NCBI RefSeq assembly: GCF_026625825.1
Contig: NZ_CP113065.1
Span: 1,736,001-1,800,000 of the forward strand
Source of the DNA: Pseudoxanthomonas sp. SL93
GTDB lineage: Bacteria; Pseudomonadota; Gammaproteobacteria; Xanthomonadales; Xanthomonadaceae
Length of the DNA stretch: 64,000 nt
Direction: 5' to 3'
The number at the start of each line of letters is the position of its first letter. Within the stretch, counting starts at the first letter, position 1. The notes under the pieces are model-generated. The model was not told where the DNA came from and did not search any database. It worked only from the letters and a program-made list of their open reading frames with translations. Shown here one piece after another: positions 16,902 to 25,104 of this stretch. Made by a program: the position numbers and the translations under genes.

Positions 16902-17002
16902 ATGAATGGCTAGGCGCGGCGCATGCTGCCTTCCAACCGGCGGGGCGCCGGTCCCGCAAGTGAAGGCGCCCCTCCTTCCGCCACCTCTCCTGGAATGCCG
17001 CC

Positions 17003-18103
17003 ATGTCATCCGCCCCTGCCTTGTTCTCCCCTACCCGCCTGGGTGCCATCGAGGTCCGCAACCGCATCGCGATGGCGCCGCTGACCCGTTCGCGCGCCGA
17101 CATGGATGGCGTACAGACCCCGCTGGCCATCGAGTACTACCGCCAGCGCGCCTCGGCCGGCCTGATCGTCACCGAAGCCACCAACATCTCCCGCCAAGGC
17201 CGCGGCTACGCCTACACGCCCGGCCTCTACAGCGATGCGCACGTCGCGGCATGGAAGCCGGTGACCGACGCCGTGCATGCCGAAGGCGGTCGCATCGTCG
17301 TGCAGCTCTGGCACGTGGGCCGCATGTCGCACACCAGCCTGCAGGAAGACGGTGCGGCGCCGGTGGCGCCCTCCGCGATCCAGGCCGGCGGCAGCGTGTT
17401 CACCGAGGCCGGCCACGTGCCGCCATCGATGCCGCGCGCGCTCGCCACCTACGAGATCGCCGGCATCGTCGAGGACTACCGCCAGGCGGCGATCCGCGCG
17501 AAGGACGCGGGGTTCGACGGCGTGGAAGTACACGCCGCCAACGGCTACCTGCTGGAACAGTTCCTGCGCGACAGCACCAACCATCGCGACGACCGCTACG
17601 GGGGCTCGGTGGAAAACCGCGCGCGCCTGCTGCTTGAAGTGACCGCCGCCGTCGCCGGGGTCTGGGGCGCTGACCGTGTGGGCCTGCGGTTGTCGCCGCT
17701 GTCCACTGCCGTCGGCGACACGCCGCTGGACAGCCACACGATGGACACGCACCTGTACGTCGCGCGCAGGCTGGGTGACATGGGGCTGGCCTACCTGCAC
17801 GTGGTCGAAGGCCAGCTGCATGCAGGCAACGGCGCCGACGCCTTCGACGTGCAGGCATTGCGCGAGGCCTTCGGCGGCGCCTATATCGCCAACAACGGCT
17901 ACGACCGGCAACGCGCCCTGGACGCCACGGCCGGCGGCCATGCCGACATGATCGCCTTCGGCAAGCCTTTCATCGGAAACCCAGACCTGGTCGACCGCCT
18001 GCGCACGAATGCGCCGCTGTTCGATGCACCCTTGTCGGCCTACTTCGGCGGTGGCGCCGAAGGCTATACGCGGTTCACCTTGCCCGAGGCGAACGCGGCC
18101 TGA
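17003..18103 (+). CDS. Alkene reductase, old yellow enzyme family (NemA-like)
   Basis: This FMN-dependent TIM-barrel reductase of 366 residues is of the OYE/NemA type, which uses NAD(P)H to reduce the activated C=C bond of enones, maleimides or nitro compounds. Family features seen are LGAIEVRNRIAMAPLTRSRA at the start, VVQLWHVGRMS near residue 100, EVHAANGYLLEQFLRD near 175 with the substrate-binding residues, and NHRDDRYGGSVENR. The length is normal. It is followed 53 bp later by an aldo-keto reductase on the same strand and is divergent from a LysR regulator, which suggests an electrophile-inducible operon. An electrophile-detoxification role is a family expectation, not shown by sequence. 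Confidence 0.96.
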   Translation: MSSAPALFSPTRLGAIEVRNRIAMAPLTRSRADMDGVQTPLAIEYYRQRASAGLIVTEATNISRQGRGYAYTPGLYSDAHVAAWKPVTDAVHAEGGRIVVQLWHVGRMSHTSLQEDGAAPVAPSAIQAGGSVFTEAGHVPPSMPRALATYEIAGIVEDYRQAAIRAKDAGFDGVEVHAANGYLLEQFLRDSTNHRDDRYGGSVENRARLLLEVTAAVAGVWGADRVGLRLSPLSTAVGDTPLDSHTMDTHLYVARRLGDMGLAYLHVVEGQLHAGNGADAFDVQALREAFGGAYIANNGYDRQRALDATAGGHADMIAFGKPFIGNPDLVDRLRTNAPLFDAPLSAYFGGGAEGYTRFTLPEANAA

Positions 18104-18156
18104 ACGCGACCCGCGCTTCTCCCTTCCCACCCCGTTCCCGCACCCAGGAGTCCACC

Positions 18157-19170
18157 ATGTCCCTCCACGACCTGCTCCCCGGCAAGCTCGGCTTCGGCAC
18201 CGCCCCGCTCGGCAACATGTTCCGCGACATCCCGGAGGCGGAAGCGCGCGCGACCGTAGATGCCGCCTGGAACGACGGCATCCGCTACTTCGACAACGCC
18301 CCGTTCTATGGCGCCGGCCTGGCGGAAATCCGCATGGGCGACGCGCTGGCCGACAAGCCGCGCGATGCCTACGTCATCAGCACCAAAGTCGGGCGACTGG
18401 TCCTGGACGAAGTCGAGGATGTCAGTGCGCGCGACCTCGGAGAGAAGGGCGAGGTTTTCAAGTATGGCCGCCCGAACAGGATCGTCAACGACTATTCCTA
18501 CGACGCCACGCTGCGTTCGATCGACGACAGCCTGGCGCGCCTGAAGACCGACCGCATCGAGATCGCCTGGGTGCATGACGTCGCGCAGGATTTCTATGGC
18601 GACGAATGGCTGGCGATGTTCGAAAGCGCGCGTACCGGCGCTTTCCGCGCGTTGGACCGCCTCCGCGATGAGGGCGTCATCAAGGCCTGGGGCCTGGGCG
18701 TGAACCGGGTGGAGCCGATCGAGCTGCTGCTGGACCTGGAAGGCCTGCGCCCGGACGGCTTCCTGCTGGCGGGCCGCTACACGCTGCTGGACCACAGCCG
18801 GGCCCTGCAGCGGGTGATGCCGAAGGTCGCCGAACGTGGCCTGGGCATCGTGGTCGGTGGACCGTACAGCTCGGGCGCGCTGGTCGGCGGGCCGAACTTC
18901 GAATACGCCCCGGCCACGCCGGCGATCCTCGACAAGGTGGCGCGCATCAAGACGCTGGCCGACCGTCATGGCATCAGCATGAAAGCCGCCGGCCTACAGT
19001 TCGTGCTGGCGAATCCCGCCGTCGCCGCGGTCATTCCCGGCGCCAGCCGGCCGGAGCGCATCGCCGAGGATCGTGCCGCGCTGCGCGAAACCGTGCCGAC
19101 GGACTTCTGGCGCGAGCTGCGCGAGGCGGGCCTGATCGACAGGCAGGCGCCTGTCCCCGGCGACGGGTAA
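18157..19170 (+). CDS. Aldo/keto reductase
   Basis: This 337-residue aldo/keto reductase is a (beta/alpha)8 barrel using NADP(H). The catalytic Asp and Tyr lie in the segment GIRYFDNAPFYGAGLAE, and the lysine follows in VISTKVG. A cofactor region appears near the C-terminus (VIPGASRPERIAEDRAAL). It resembles the group annotated as pyridoxal 4-dehydrogenase or L-fucose dehydrogenase-like, but the substrate cannot be fixed. AGGAG precedes the ATG at ideal spacing. Located directly after the old yellow enzyme gene, it likely shares its LysR control. The pairing is consistent with reduction of carbonyl products. Confidence 0.95.
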   Translation: MSLHDLLPGKLGFGTAPLGNMFRDIPEAEARATVDAAWNDGIRYFDNAPFYGAGLAEIRMGDALADKPRDAYVISTKVGRLVLDEVEDVSARDLGEKGEVFKYGRPNRIVNDYSYDATLRSIDDSLARLKTDRIEIAWVHDVAQDFYGDEWLAMFESARTGAFRALDRLRDEGVIKAWGLGVNRVEPIELLLDLEGLRPDGFLLAGRYTLLDHSRALQRVMPKVAERGLGIVVGGPYSSGALVGGPNFEYAPATPAILDKVARIKTLADRHGISMKAAGLQFVLANPAVAAVIPGASRPERIAEDRAALRETVPTDFWRELREAGLIDRQAPVPGDG

Positions 19171-19247
19171 GCGGCGGGTTCCTCCCCCTGGCGCACGGGC
19201 CGTGGCACCGGGTTGGCAACCGATGCCCGGCCTGCGCGACCAAGGCC

Positions 19248-19272
19248 GCGTGACGTGCAGGCACGTCAACGC
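19248..19272. terminator. Hairpin between convergent AKR and ligD genes
   Basis: An 8-bp perfect stem with a tiny loop (TGACGTGC, AG, GCACGTCA), extended by GCG/CGC around one bulged A, overlaps the ligD stop codon and lies in the 95-bp gap between two convergent genes. It may end transcription from either side. No T-run is seen. Confidence 0.4.
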
Positions 19273-21854
19273 GGCTTGCGCTTCGTGCCTTTTGCCTTGG
19301 AGGTCGTCGTTTCGATCGCGCGCATTGCGCCGTCCAGGTCCTGCTTGACCCTGGTCCATGCACCCCACGGATGGGCCTTCATGCGTTCCATGCGGCGACG
19401 CGCCGACACCAGGTCATAGGCATCGCCTGCCTTCACCCGCCCCAGTTCGTTCCAGCGCAACGGCATGGCCACGGGCGCTCCCGGCCGGGCACGCAACGAG
19501 AACGAGGCGACGCTGGTGGCACCGCGGCCGTTGCGCAGGTAGTCGATGAAGATGCGGCCCTTGCGGAATTTCTTGCTGGCCGTCGCAACGTATGCCAGCG
19601 GTTCCGATGTGGCCATGGATTCGGCGAAGGCATGGGCGAACGGCTTCACCTGCGTCCATGGGCACGCCGGTTTCAGCGGCACCACCACATGCAGGCCCTT
19701 GCCGCCTGACGTCCGCACGAACGAATCCAGTCCCATCGCTTCCAGCCGCCCGCGCACCTGGCGCGCGGCGTCCACCACCTGCGGCCATGCGACACCCGGG
19801 CCGGGGTCCAGGTCGAAGACCATGTAGTCCGCCTTGTCGGGCGAGGCCGCCGTGGCACCCCACGGATGGAATTCCAGCGCATTGAACTGGACCATCTCGA
19901 GCAATCCGGTTCCCTCTTCCACCACCAGGTAGTCCGCGCGCTCGCCGCTGTCTTCCTCGATGCTGACGGCGCCCACGTGCTCCATGCCGGCCGTGTGGTG
20001 CTTCTGGAAGAAGCACGGCCGGTCCGCGCCCTGGGGGCACCGCACCACCGACAGTGGCCGCCCCGCCAGCTCGGGCAGCAGCCAGGGCAGCATCGCCTGG
20101 TAGTAATCGAACACCTGCGCCTTGGTGATGCCACCTTCCGCGAACACCACCCGACCAGGACTGCTCAAGGTCACCGCGGAAGCCGAGTGCTTCTTCTTTT
20201 TTCCCGTTGGTGAGGGCTGCGGCTTTTCCGTCGGGGTGCGCATTCCAGCCTCCTGCAGATCGTCTGCCGTCTTGTCCGCGCGGATCGCTTTGAGCGACGA
20301 CTGCCGCAACAGCCCCTGGCTGCCCCAGCCATGGAAGAAAACTTCTGCCACGTGGCGCGGCCGCACCCATCGGGCGTGGCGCAGTTCGGGATCATCCACC
20401 GCGACGTGCACCATGGGCTTGGCGCGCGCATCCCGGCCGAGTCTGGTCGGCAGGTCGGCCAGCAGCTGCGCATTGAAGCCCGTGCCCACGCGACCCACGT
20501 AGCGCCATCCATGGTCGGGATCCGGTGTGGCAAGCAACAGGGCGCCCAGGCCCGCGCGGCTTCCCTTGGGCGGGGTGAAGCCGACGATGGCGAACTCCTC
20601 CGCGTTGCGCTGCTTGATCTTGCGCCAGGCATCACCACGCCCGCCGTGGTAGGACGCATCCGCGCGCTTGGAGATGATGCCTTCCAGGCCGCGTTCGATG
20701 GCCATGGCCAGGGCCTGCTCGCCACGGCCGATGATGTGCGAGCTGTAGATCAGGTGCGGCGGCGGCTTCTTCAGGATTTCCGCCAGCAGCGCCTTGCGCT
20801 GGTACTGGGGACTGCGCGAGAGATCCACGCCGTCGATCTGCAGTACGTCGAACAGCAGATAGGACAGCACGGCATTGCGCTCGCCGGACAGCACGGCCTG
20901 CAGCAGGCCGAAGTCTTCCTGGCGCCCTGCCCCCGCCACCAGTTCGCCATCAAGCACGGCGTCCTGCAGCCCCAGCGCCTCCAGCGCGCCGACAATCTCC
21001 GGCACCTTCTTCGTCCACTCGAGTTCGTTGCGCGACCACAGGCGCACCTTTCCGCGGTTGATCTGCGCGATGAGGCGATAGCCATCCCATTTCGCCTCAT
21101 GCAGCCACTCGTCGCCCGCGGGCACGGTGGCGCTCAGCTTGGCGAGCTGCGGCGAACGGAATGACGGCGGATCGTCCGTTGCCCTGGCACCCTGCAGCTT
21201 GGCGGCGCGTGCGCCCCAGGGGTCGGCGCGTTTCGGCGACCCGCGCGAAGACGAAGACGCCTTTGCTGTCTTTGCCACCTTTGCCGCCTTTGCCGCTTTT
21301 CCCGCCTTGGTCCGCGCAGGTTCCGCCGGCGCGCGGGCGACATCCTCCAGCAGGTCGTCGGCCTCCTGCTTGCTGGCGTAGCGGTCACGCTCCTTGAAGA
21401 GGAGCCATTGCGGCGTGCGTGCAGGCTTCTGCGTCCGCACGAGATGCCAGCCGCCTTTCAGCTTGTCGCCGAACATCTCGAAACGCAGATGGCCCTTGGC
21501 AAGCTGTTCCTCCGGATTTCCCTCGGTGGTCCAGAGGCCCTTGTCGAATGTCGCCACATGACCACCGCCATACTCGCCCTTCGGTATTTCGCCCTGGAAA
21601 TCGGCATAGTCGACAGGGTGGTCTTCCACTTCCGCCGCCAGGCGCTTGACCGTCGGATCCAGGCTGGGGCCCTTGGGGACCGCCCAGCTCTTCAGTGTGT
21701 CCCCGAACTGCAGCCGGAAATCGTAATGACGATGGCTGGCGTGATGCAGCTGCACGACGAAGATGGGGCGGCGCCCGCGCGGCAGGCGGCTGCCCGGCGC
21801 AGGCTCGGGCGTGCTGTCAAAACGGCGCTTGCGCCGATATTCCACCAGGCTCAT
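19266..21854 (-). CDS. ligD: DNA ligase D (phosphoesterase-ligase-polymerase)
   Basis: This is the multifunctional enzyme of bacterial non-homologous end joining, 862 residues. The N-terminal 3'-phosphoesterase domain (about 30-165) has the metal cluster HHASHRHYD. A Lys/Ala-rich linker (about 183-210) follows. The ATP-dependent ligase domain has the nucleotidyl-lysine motif AKWDGYR (Lys255) and runs to about 540. The C-terminal polymerase/primase domain carries the catalytic DLDPG near residue 675 and the TSGGKG motif. The order PE-LIG-POL is that of Pseudomonas LigD, and all three domains look intact. The start at 21854 has AAGGAGG 5 nt upstream. It is the last gene of the ku block; its partner Ku is encoded 1.6 kb upstream on the same strand. 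Confidence 0.97.
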   Translation of the reverse strand: MSLVEYRRKRRFDSTPEPAPGSRLPRGRRPIFVVQLHHASHRHYDFRLQFGDTLKSWAVPKGPSLDPTVKRLAAEVEDHPVDYADFQGEIPKGEYGGGHVATFDKGLWTTEGNPEEQLAKGHLRFEMFGDKLKGGWHLVRTQKPARTPQWLLFKERDRYASKQEADDLLEDVARAPAEPARTKAGKAAKAAKVAKTAKASSSSRGSPKRADPWGARAAKLQGARATDDPPSFRSPQLAKLSATVPAGDEWLHEAKWDGYRLIAQINRGKVRLWSRNELEWTKKVPEIVGALEALGLQDAVLDGELVAGAGRQEDFGLLQAVLSGERNAVLSYLLFDVLQIDGVDLSRSPQYQRKALLAEILKKPPPHLIYSSHIIGRGEQALAMAIERGLEGIISKRADASYHGGRGDAWRKIKQRNAEEFAIVGFTPPKGSRAGLGALLLATPDPDHGWRYVGRVGTGFNAQLLADLPTRLGRDARAKPMVHVAVDDPELRHARWVRPRHVAEVFFHGWGSQGLLRQSSLKAIRADKTADDLQEAGMRTPTEKPQPSPTGKKKKHSASAVTLSSPGRVVFAEGGITKAQVFDYYQAMLPWLLPELAGRPLSVVRCPQGADRPCFFQKHHTAGMEHVGAVSIEEDSGERADYLVVEEGTGLLEMVQFNALEFHPWGATAASPDKADYMVFDLDPGPGVAWPQVVDAARQVRGRLEAMGLDSFVRTSGGKGLHVVVPLKPACPWTQVKPFAHAFAESMATSEPLAYVATASKKFRKGRIFIDYLRNGRGATSVASFSLRARPGAPVAMPLRWNELGRVKAGDAYDLVSARRRMERMKAHPWGAWTRVKQDLDGAMRAIETTTSKAKGTKRKPR

Positions 21855-21936
21855 CACCGCCTCCTTCAACGTCCCCCTTTATGCGACGCGGGTCGTCAAC
21901 GCGATGTGCATGCGCGTGGCTGTGCCGTCCTCCCGC

Positions 21937-22563
21937 TCAGGGAGGCAGCAGGCTGCTGCGCCGGTGCCATTCGCGCAACGCAGCGGATACGACATCGGAA
22001 AACTCGACCTCCAGCGCACGACAGGCATCAAGGCTGTCGCGGACGGCCGCCAGTGGCGTGTGCTCCACCTGCCAGGGCCAGAATTCGATCGCGCCCCATC
22101 TCGCCACCGCCGCCTGCTCCATCGTCGCCAGTCGCCACCGCTCGGCGCACAGACGCTCCCGGGCCCAGGTGCGCAGGCTTGCATGCACGGTGAACCCTTG
22201 GCGGATGAAGTCGTCGCGCGCTGCTTCCAGCGCGGCCTGCGCCCCACGCAGCCATTCGGTATGGCCTGCCGCGCGACGTGGCACGAGCAGCGGCGGGGGT
22301 GCGGCGTGCGTGCGCAGGTGCCGGTGCAATCGGGTTTCCCATTGTCGCGCCTCGCGTACGGCGTCCGCCCGCACCAGCCAGCCACGCTCCAGGTCGAAGA
22401 ACTCGAAGTAGCGGGGTGCGAAGGCGGACAGCCGGGCGAACGGCTCCTTCGAGATGCCGAGCTTGGCGTAGTCCTCGTAGGCGCACGGGAACACATAGAG
22501 GAACGCACCGCCCGACGCCCCCGTGCCCACGCCATCCAATGGGACGATCGTGCGTCCGGCCAT
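21937..22563 (-). CDS. GIY-YIG / T5orf172-like protein in the NHEJ operon
   Basis: The N-terminal half of this 208-residue protein looks like a GIY-YIG-fold nuclease of the T5orf172/MUG113 kind. FLYVF stands for the GIY strand, KLGIS for YIG, and an arginine (FARL) follows at the expected distance. Then come EARQWETRLHRHL, with the family Glu and His, and a later EWL. The C-terminal 90 residues (from about 118) are helical and unassigned. The gene sits 9 nt after the CBS-domain gene and 82 nt before ligD, all on one strand, so it is probably made with Ku and LigD. A DNA-end-processing role is attractive but is inferred only from fold and context. Confidence 0.65.
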   Translation of the reverse strand: MAGRTIVPLDGVGTGASGGAFLYVFPCAYEDYAKLGISKEPFARLSAFAPRYFEFFDLERGWLVRADAVREARQWETRLHRHLRTHAAPPPLLVPRRAAGHTEWLRGAQAALEAARDDFIRQGFTVHASLRTWARERLCAERWRLATMEQAAVARWGAIEFWPWQVEHTPLAAVRDSLDACRALEVEFSDVVSAALREWHRRSSLLPP

Positions 22564-22572
22564 GACGCGGCG

Positions 22573-22920
22573 TCAGCGGCGGATGAGGATGCCGACCAGC
22601 TTTCCGCCGTGGTCCACCACGGGAAGCCGGTTCGATGCCAGCGCCGCCATGCGCTGCAGAACGTCTTCGACTTCTTCGTCGTCGATGCAGTAGTCCGCCC
22701 TGGGGGACATGACGTCCTTTACGCAGGTAGAGGCACCGCGCCCCTCTGCGACGACATGCACGGCGATGTCCCGATCGCTGACCATGCCGGCAAGCCGGCC
22801 CTGGTCGACCACGGGCAGGCTGGCGATGTCGTTCTCGGCCATCAGCATGGCCGCCTGCTGCGCGGTATCGTCCGGGGACACCACGCAGGCGTCCGGGTTC
22901 ATGGCATCACGCACCTTCAT
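22573..22920 (-). CDS. CBS-pair domain protein
   Basis: This 115-residue protein is made up of two CBS motifs: MNPDACVVSPDDTAQQAAMLM with SLPVVDQGRLAGMVSDRDI, and VMSPRADYC with RLPVVDHGGKLVGILIRR. Stand-alone CBS pairs bind adenine nucleotides and act as energy or nucleotide sensors for partner proteins. The start ATG lies inside the end of the mgtC gene (14-nt overlap) with AAGGAA upstream, so translation is coupled. The downstream GIY-YIG-like gene begins 9 nt after the stop. Its position within a Ku-LigD block suggests a sensor linked to these genes, but no interaction is shown by sequence. Confidence 0.92.
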   Translation of the reverse strand: MKVRDAMNPDACVVSPDDTAQQAAMLMAENDIASLPVVDQGRLAGMVSDRDIAVHVVAEGRGASTCVKDVMSPRADYCIDDEEVEDVLQRMAALASNRLPVVDHGGKLVGILIRR

Positions 22921-23407
22921 GCGGGCCGTTCCTTGTTTCACCCGTCGCGTTCTTCCCCGACCATCTGTCGACGCGCGACAACACGGTCAGGATCGCCAGC
23001 GTCAACGCGGTCGCCAGCCCGGCCAGCCAGTAGTACCCGAAACCCGCGGCGACCCCGATCACCGCGACCATCAACAACGATGCCGCGGTGGTGATGCCCA
23101 CGACAACCGGCGTACCGCGGTGGGCGAAGATGGTGCCCGCCCCGATGAAGGCGACCCCGGCGATGACGGCCTCCACCAGCCGGAAGGGGTCGATGTTGAC
23201 GCGCCGGTCCGCCTGGTGCTCGTTGAGTGCAAGCGCCATGTCGCCCAAGCCGGTGAGCATGGCCGCGGCGGCGGCCACCAGCATGTGCGTGCGGAAGCCC
23301 GCGGGCCGGTCCTTGATCTCGCGCTCCAGCCCGATGGCCCCGCCCAGCACCATGGCGTACGCCATCTTCGCCAGGACCACGCTCTCGGATTCGAGGCCTG
23401 CGAACAT
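22907..23407 (-). CDS. MgtC/SapB family inner-membrane protein
   Basis: This 166-residue membrane protein has four hydrophobic helices and the family signature GAIGLEREIKDRPAGFRTH near residue 25, followed by the conserved GVAFIGAGTI around residue 90. MgtC family members are inner-membrane proteins tied to magnesium limitation, acid survival or modulation of other membrane proteins. This shorter form lacks the C-terminal ACT-like soluble domain of Salmonella MgtC. It begins 9 nt after the ku stop and overlaps the CBS gene, so it is a full member of the Ku-LigD transcription unit. Why it is there is not clear. Confidence 0.94.
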   Translation of the reverse strand: MFAGLESESVVLAKMAYAMVLGGAIGLEREIKDRPAGFRTHMLVAAAAAMLTGLGDMALALNEHQADRRVNIDPFRLVEAVIAGVAFIGAGTIFAHRGTPVVVGITTAASLLMVAVIGVAAGFGYYWLAGLATALTLAILTVLSRVDRWSGKNATGETRNGPHEGA

Positions 23408-23416
23408 CGCCCGCCC

Positions 23417-24319
23417 CTACTTCGCCGCGGCGCGCTTTGTCGCACGCTTGGCGGGGGCTTTCTTCTTCGCGGGCTTGCTGGCCGGCGCCTTGCGCGTGGC
23501 GGCCTTCTTCGCCGGCGTCCTGCTCTTGCTGTCCAGGCTCTTCTGCAGCAGCGCCATGAAGTCCACGACGTTGGTCGCCGCGTCTTCGTGCTCCACCTGC
23601 GCATCGACGAACTTCGTGGTCGCGCCCTTCGCCTTGATGCGCTTCTTGATGATCGCCTCCAGGCGCTTGCGGAATTCGTCCTGGTAGGACTCCGGCGCCC
23701 ACGTGGCCTCCATGGACTGGATGAGGCTCTTCGCCATGTCCACTTCCTTGGCCGTGATGCGGTAATCGGCGGCCTTGCCGGAGGGCAGCTTGTACTCTTC
23801 CGGATCCACCAGCTCCTGCGGGTAGCGCAGCATCATCAGCACCAGCGCGTCGCCTTCGGGGATGACCGCGCACAGGTATTCGCGCGTGCGGATGACGACG
23901 CGGGCCACGCCGATCTTCTTTGTGCTCTTCAGGGTTTCCCGCAACAGCACGTAGCCCTTCTCGGCCTTCTTGCCGGGAACCAGGATGTAGGGCTTCTCGT
24001 AGAAACGGATGCCGATGCTGTCGGCATCGACGAAGGCCTCCACGTCCACGGACTCGTGCGTCTCCGGGGCCGCGGACTGGATGTCCTCCTTCTCGACGAC
24101 CACGTAGCTGCCCTTGTCGTACTCGAAGGCCTTGACGATGTCCTTCCAGGGCACCTCTTCGCCGGTCTCCGCATTCACCCGCTCGAAGCGGATGGGCTTC
24201 CTGTCGCGCGAGTCCAGCATGCGGAAACTGATGTCCACCTTCCGTTCGCCCGACATCAACGACACCGGGATGTTCAACAGACCGAAAGACAGGGTTCCGG
24301 TCCAGATGGGACGTGGCAT
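23417..24319 (-). CDS. ku: Ku protein, non-homologous end joining
   Basis: This bacterial Ku homologue of 300 residues would form a homodimeric ring on double-strand DNA ends and recruit LigD. The core begins MPRPIWTGTLSFGLLNIPVS, the standard Ku start, and contains KAFEYDKGSYVVVEKEDI and YILVPGKKAEKGYVLL. The last 35 or so residues are a Lys/Ala/Pro-rich tail (for example KPAKKKAPAKRATKRAAAK), the DNA-binding extension seen in many bacterial Ku proteins. The start at 24319 is preferred over an upstream in-frame codon that would add 14 residues. It is the first gene of the run ku-mgtC-CBS-GIY-YIG-ligD. Confidence 0.97.
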   Translation of the reverse strand: MPRPIWTGTLSFGLLNIPVSLMSGERKVDISFRMLDSRDRKPIRFERVNAETGEEVPWKDIVKAFEYDKGSYVVVEKEDIQSAAPETHESVDVEAFVDADSIGIRFYEKPYILVPGKKAEKGYVLLRETLKSTKKIGVARVVIRTREYLCAVIPEGDALVLMMLRYPQELVDPEEYKLPSGKAADYRITAKEVDMAKSLIQSMEATWAPESYQDEFRKRLEAIIKKRIKAKGATTKFVDAQVEHEDAATNVVDFMALLQKSLDSKSRTPAKKAATRKAPASKPAKKKAPAKRATKRAAAK

Positions 24320-24435
24320 GGCGACACCTTGGGGTACGACGGCTGAGGTCTTGATCTTCAAGCGTGCGCAGGCAAGACCATGTGAAGCGGGGCGGCACGG
24401 CTACCCGCGCGGGCGACGCCGATGCGCACGCGGTC

Positions 24436-25104
24436 TCAAGGCGCTGCCGGGCTGCGTGCCCCCGCCTGCGCGAGCGCCAGCATGCCGTCCATGCAGAGCA
24501 CCAGCGTATCGCCCGGATTCGGTACAGGCTCGACACCACCGGTGAAGGCGGAGAACGCAGGCAATACGGTCATGTGCGGCTGCAGCCAGAACGCCGGCCA
24601 GCGACCCCGCAGCCCGGGCATCCTCACGCGCGGATGCAGATGGCCGGCGATGACGTGATCGTCATGCGGCTCCGGCACGTGGGTGAGCCGGAAGGGCGGG
24701 AGGGTCCGCGCATCCTTCACGACGGCCACGCCCAGCGCGGCGGCATGCGCGGGAAGACGCCGGTCATGGTTGCCGCCGACGACGGTCACGACGATGCCGT
24801 GGTGCCGTGCGCGCCAGGCCAGCCACTCCGCCTGCCACGAGGCGGCATGGATGGGACCATGTACGAAATCGCCCAGCACGCAGAGTTCGCGCGCCTGCGT
24901 CTGCGCCAGCAGCCGGCTGAGGCGCTGCAGGTCATGCGAGGTGCCACCGCGGGGAATGCTGATGCCATGGCGACGGAACGCATCGCCCTTGCCCAGGTGC
25001 AGGTCGGCGATCAGCAGGCATCCAGCCCGCGGCCAGAACAGTGCACGCTCCGCCAGCAACAGGCAGCGCTCGCCTCGCAGGTCGACGGCCAGGCTAGCCT
25101 CCAT
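24436..25104 (-). CDS. pdeM: Ligase-associated DNA damage response endonuclease PdeM
   Basis: This 222-residue metallophosphoesterase has the calcineurin-like motifs in order: LLIADLHLGKGDAFRRHG (Asp, His), CVLGDFVHG (Asp), VVGGNHDRR (Asn, His) and VIAGHLHPRV (His pair). This is the PdeM family, found next to a helicase, ATP ligase and exonuclease in many bacteria and classed as ligase-associated DNA damage response endonuclease. Its start overlaps the end of the helicase gene by 11 nt, so it is translationally coupled. The nuclease specificity is not known in detail. It is the last gene of the ligase-associated set, and the ku operon follows 116 bp downstream. Confidence 0.95.
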   Translation of the reverse strand: MEASLAVDLRGERCLLLAERALFWPRAGCLLIADLHLGKGDAFRRHGISIPRGGTSHDLQRLSRLLAQTQARELCVLGDFVHGPIHAASWQAEWLAWRARHHGIVVTVVGGNHDRRLPAHAAALGVAVVKDARTLPPFRLTHVPEPHDDHVIAGHLHPRVRMPGLRGRWPAFWLQPHMTVLPAFSAFTGGVEPVPNPGDTLVLCMDGMLALAQAGARSPAAP

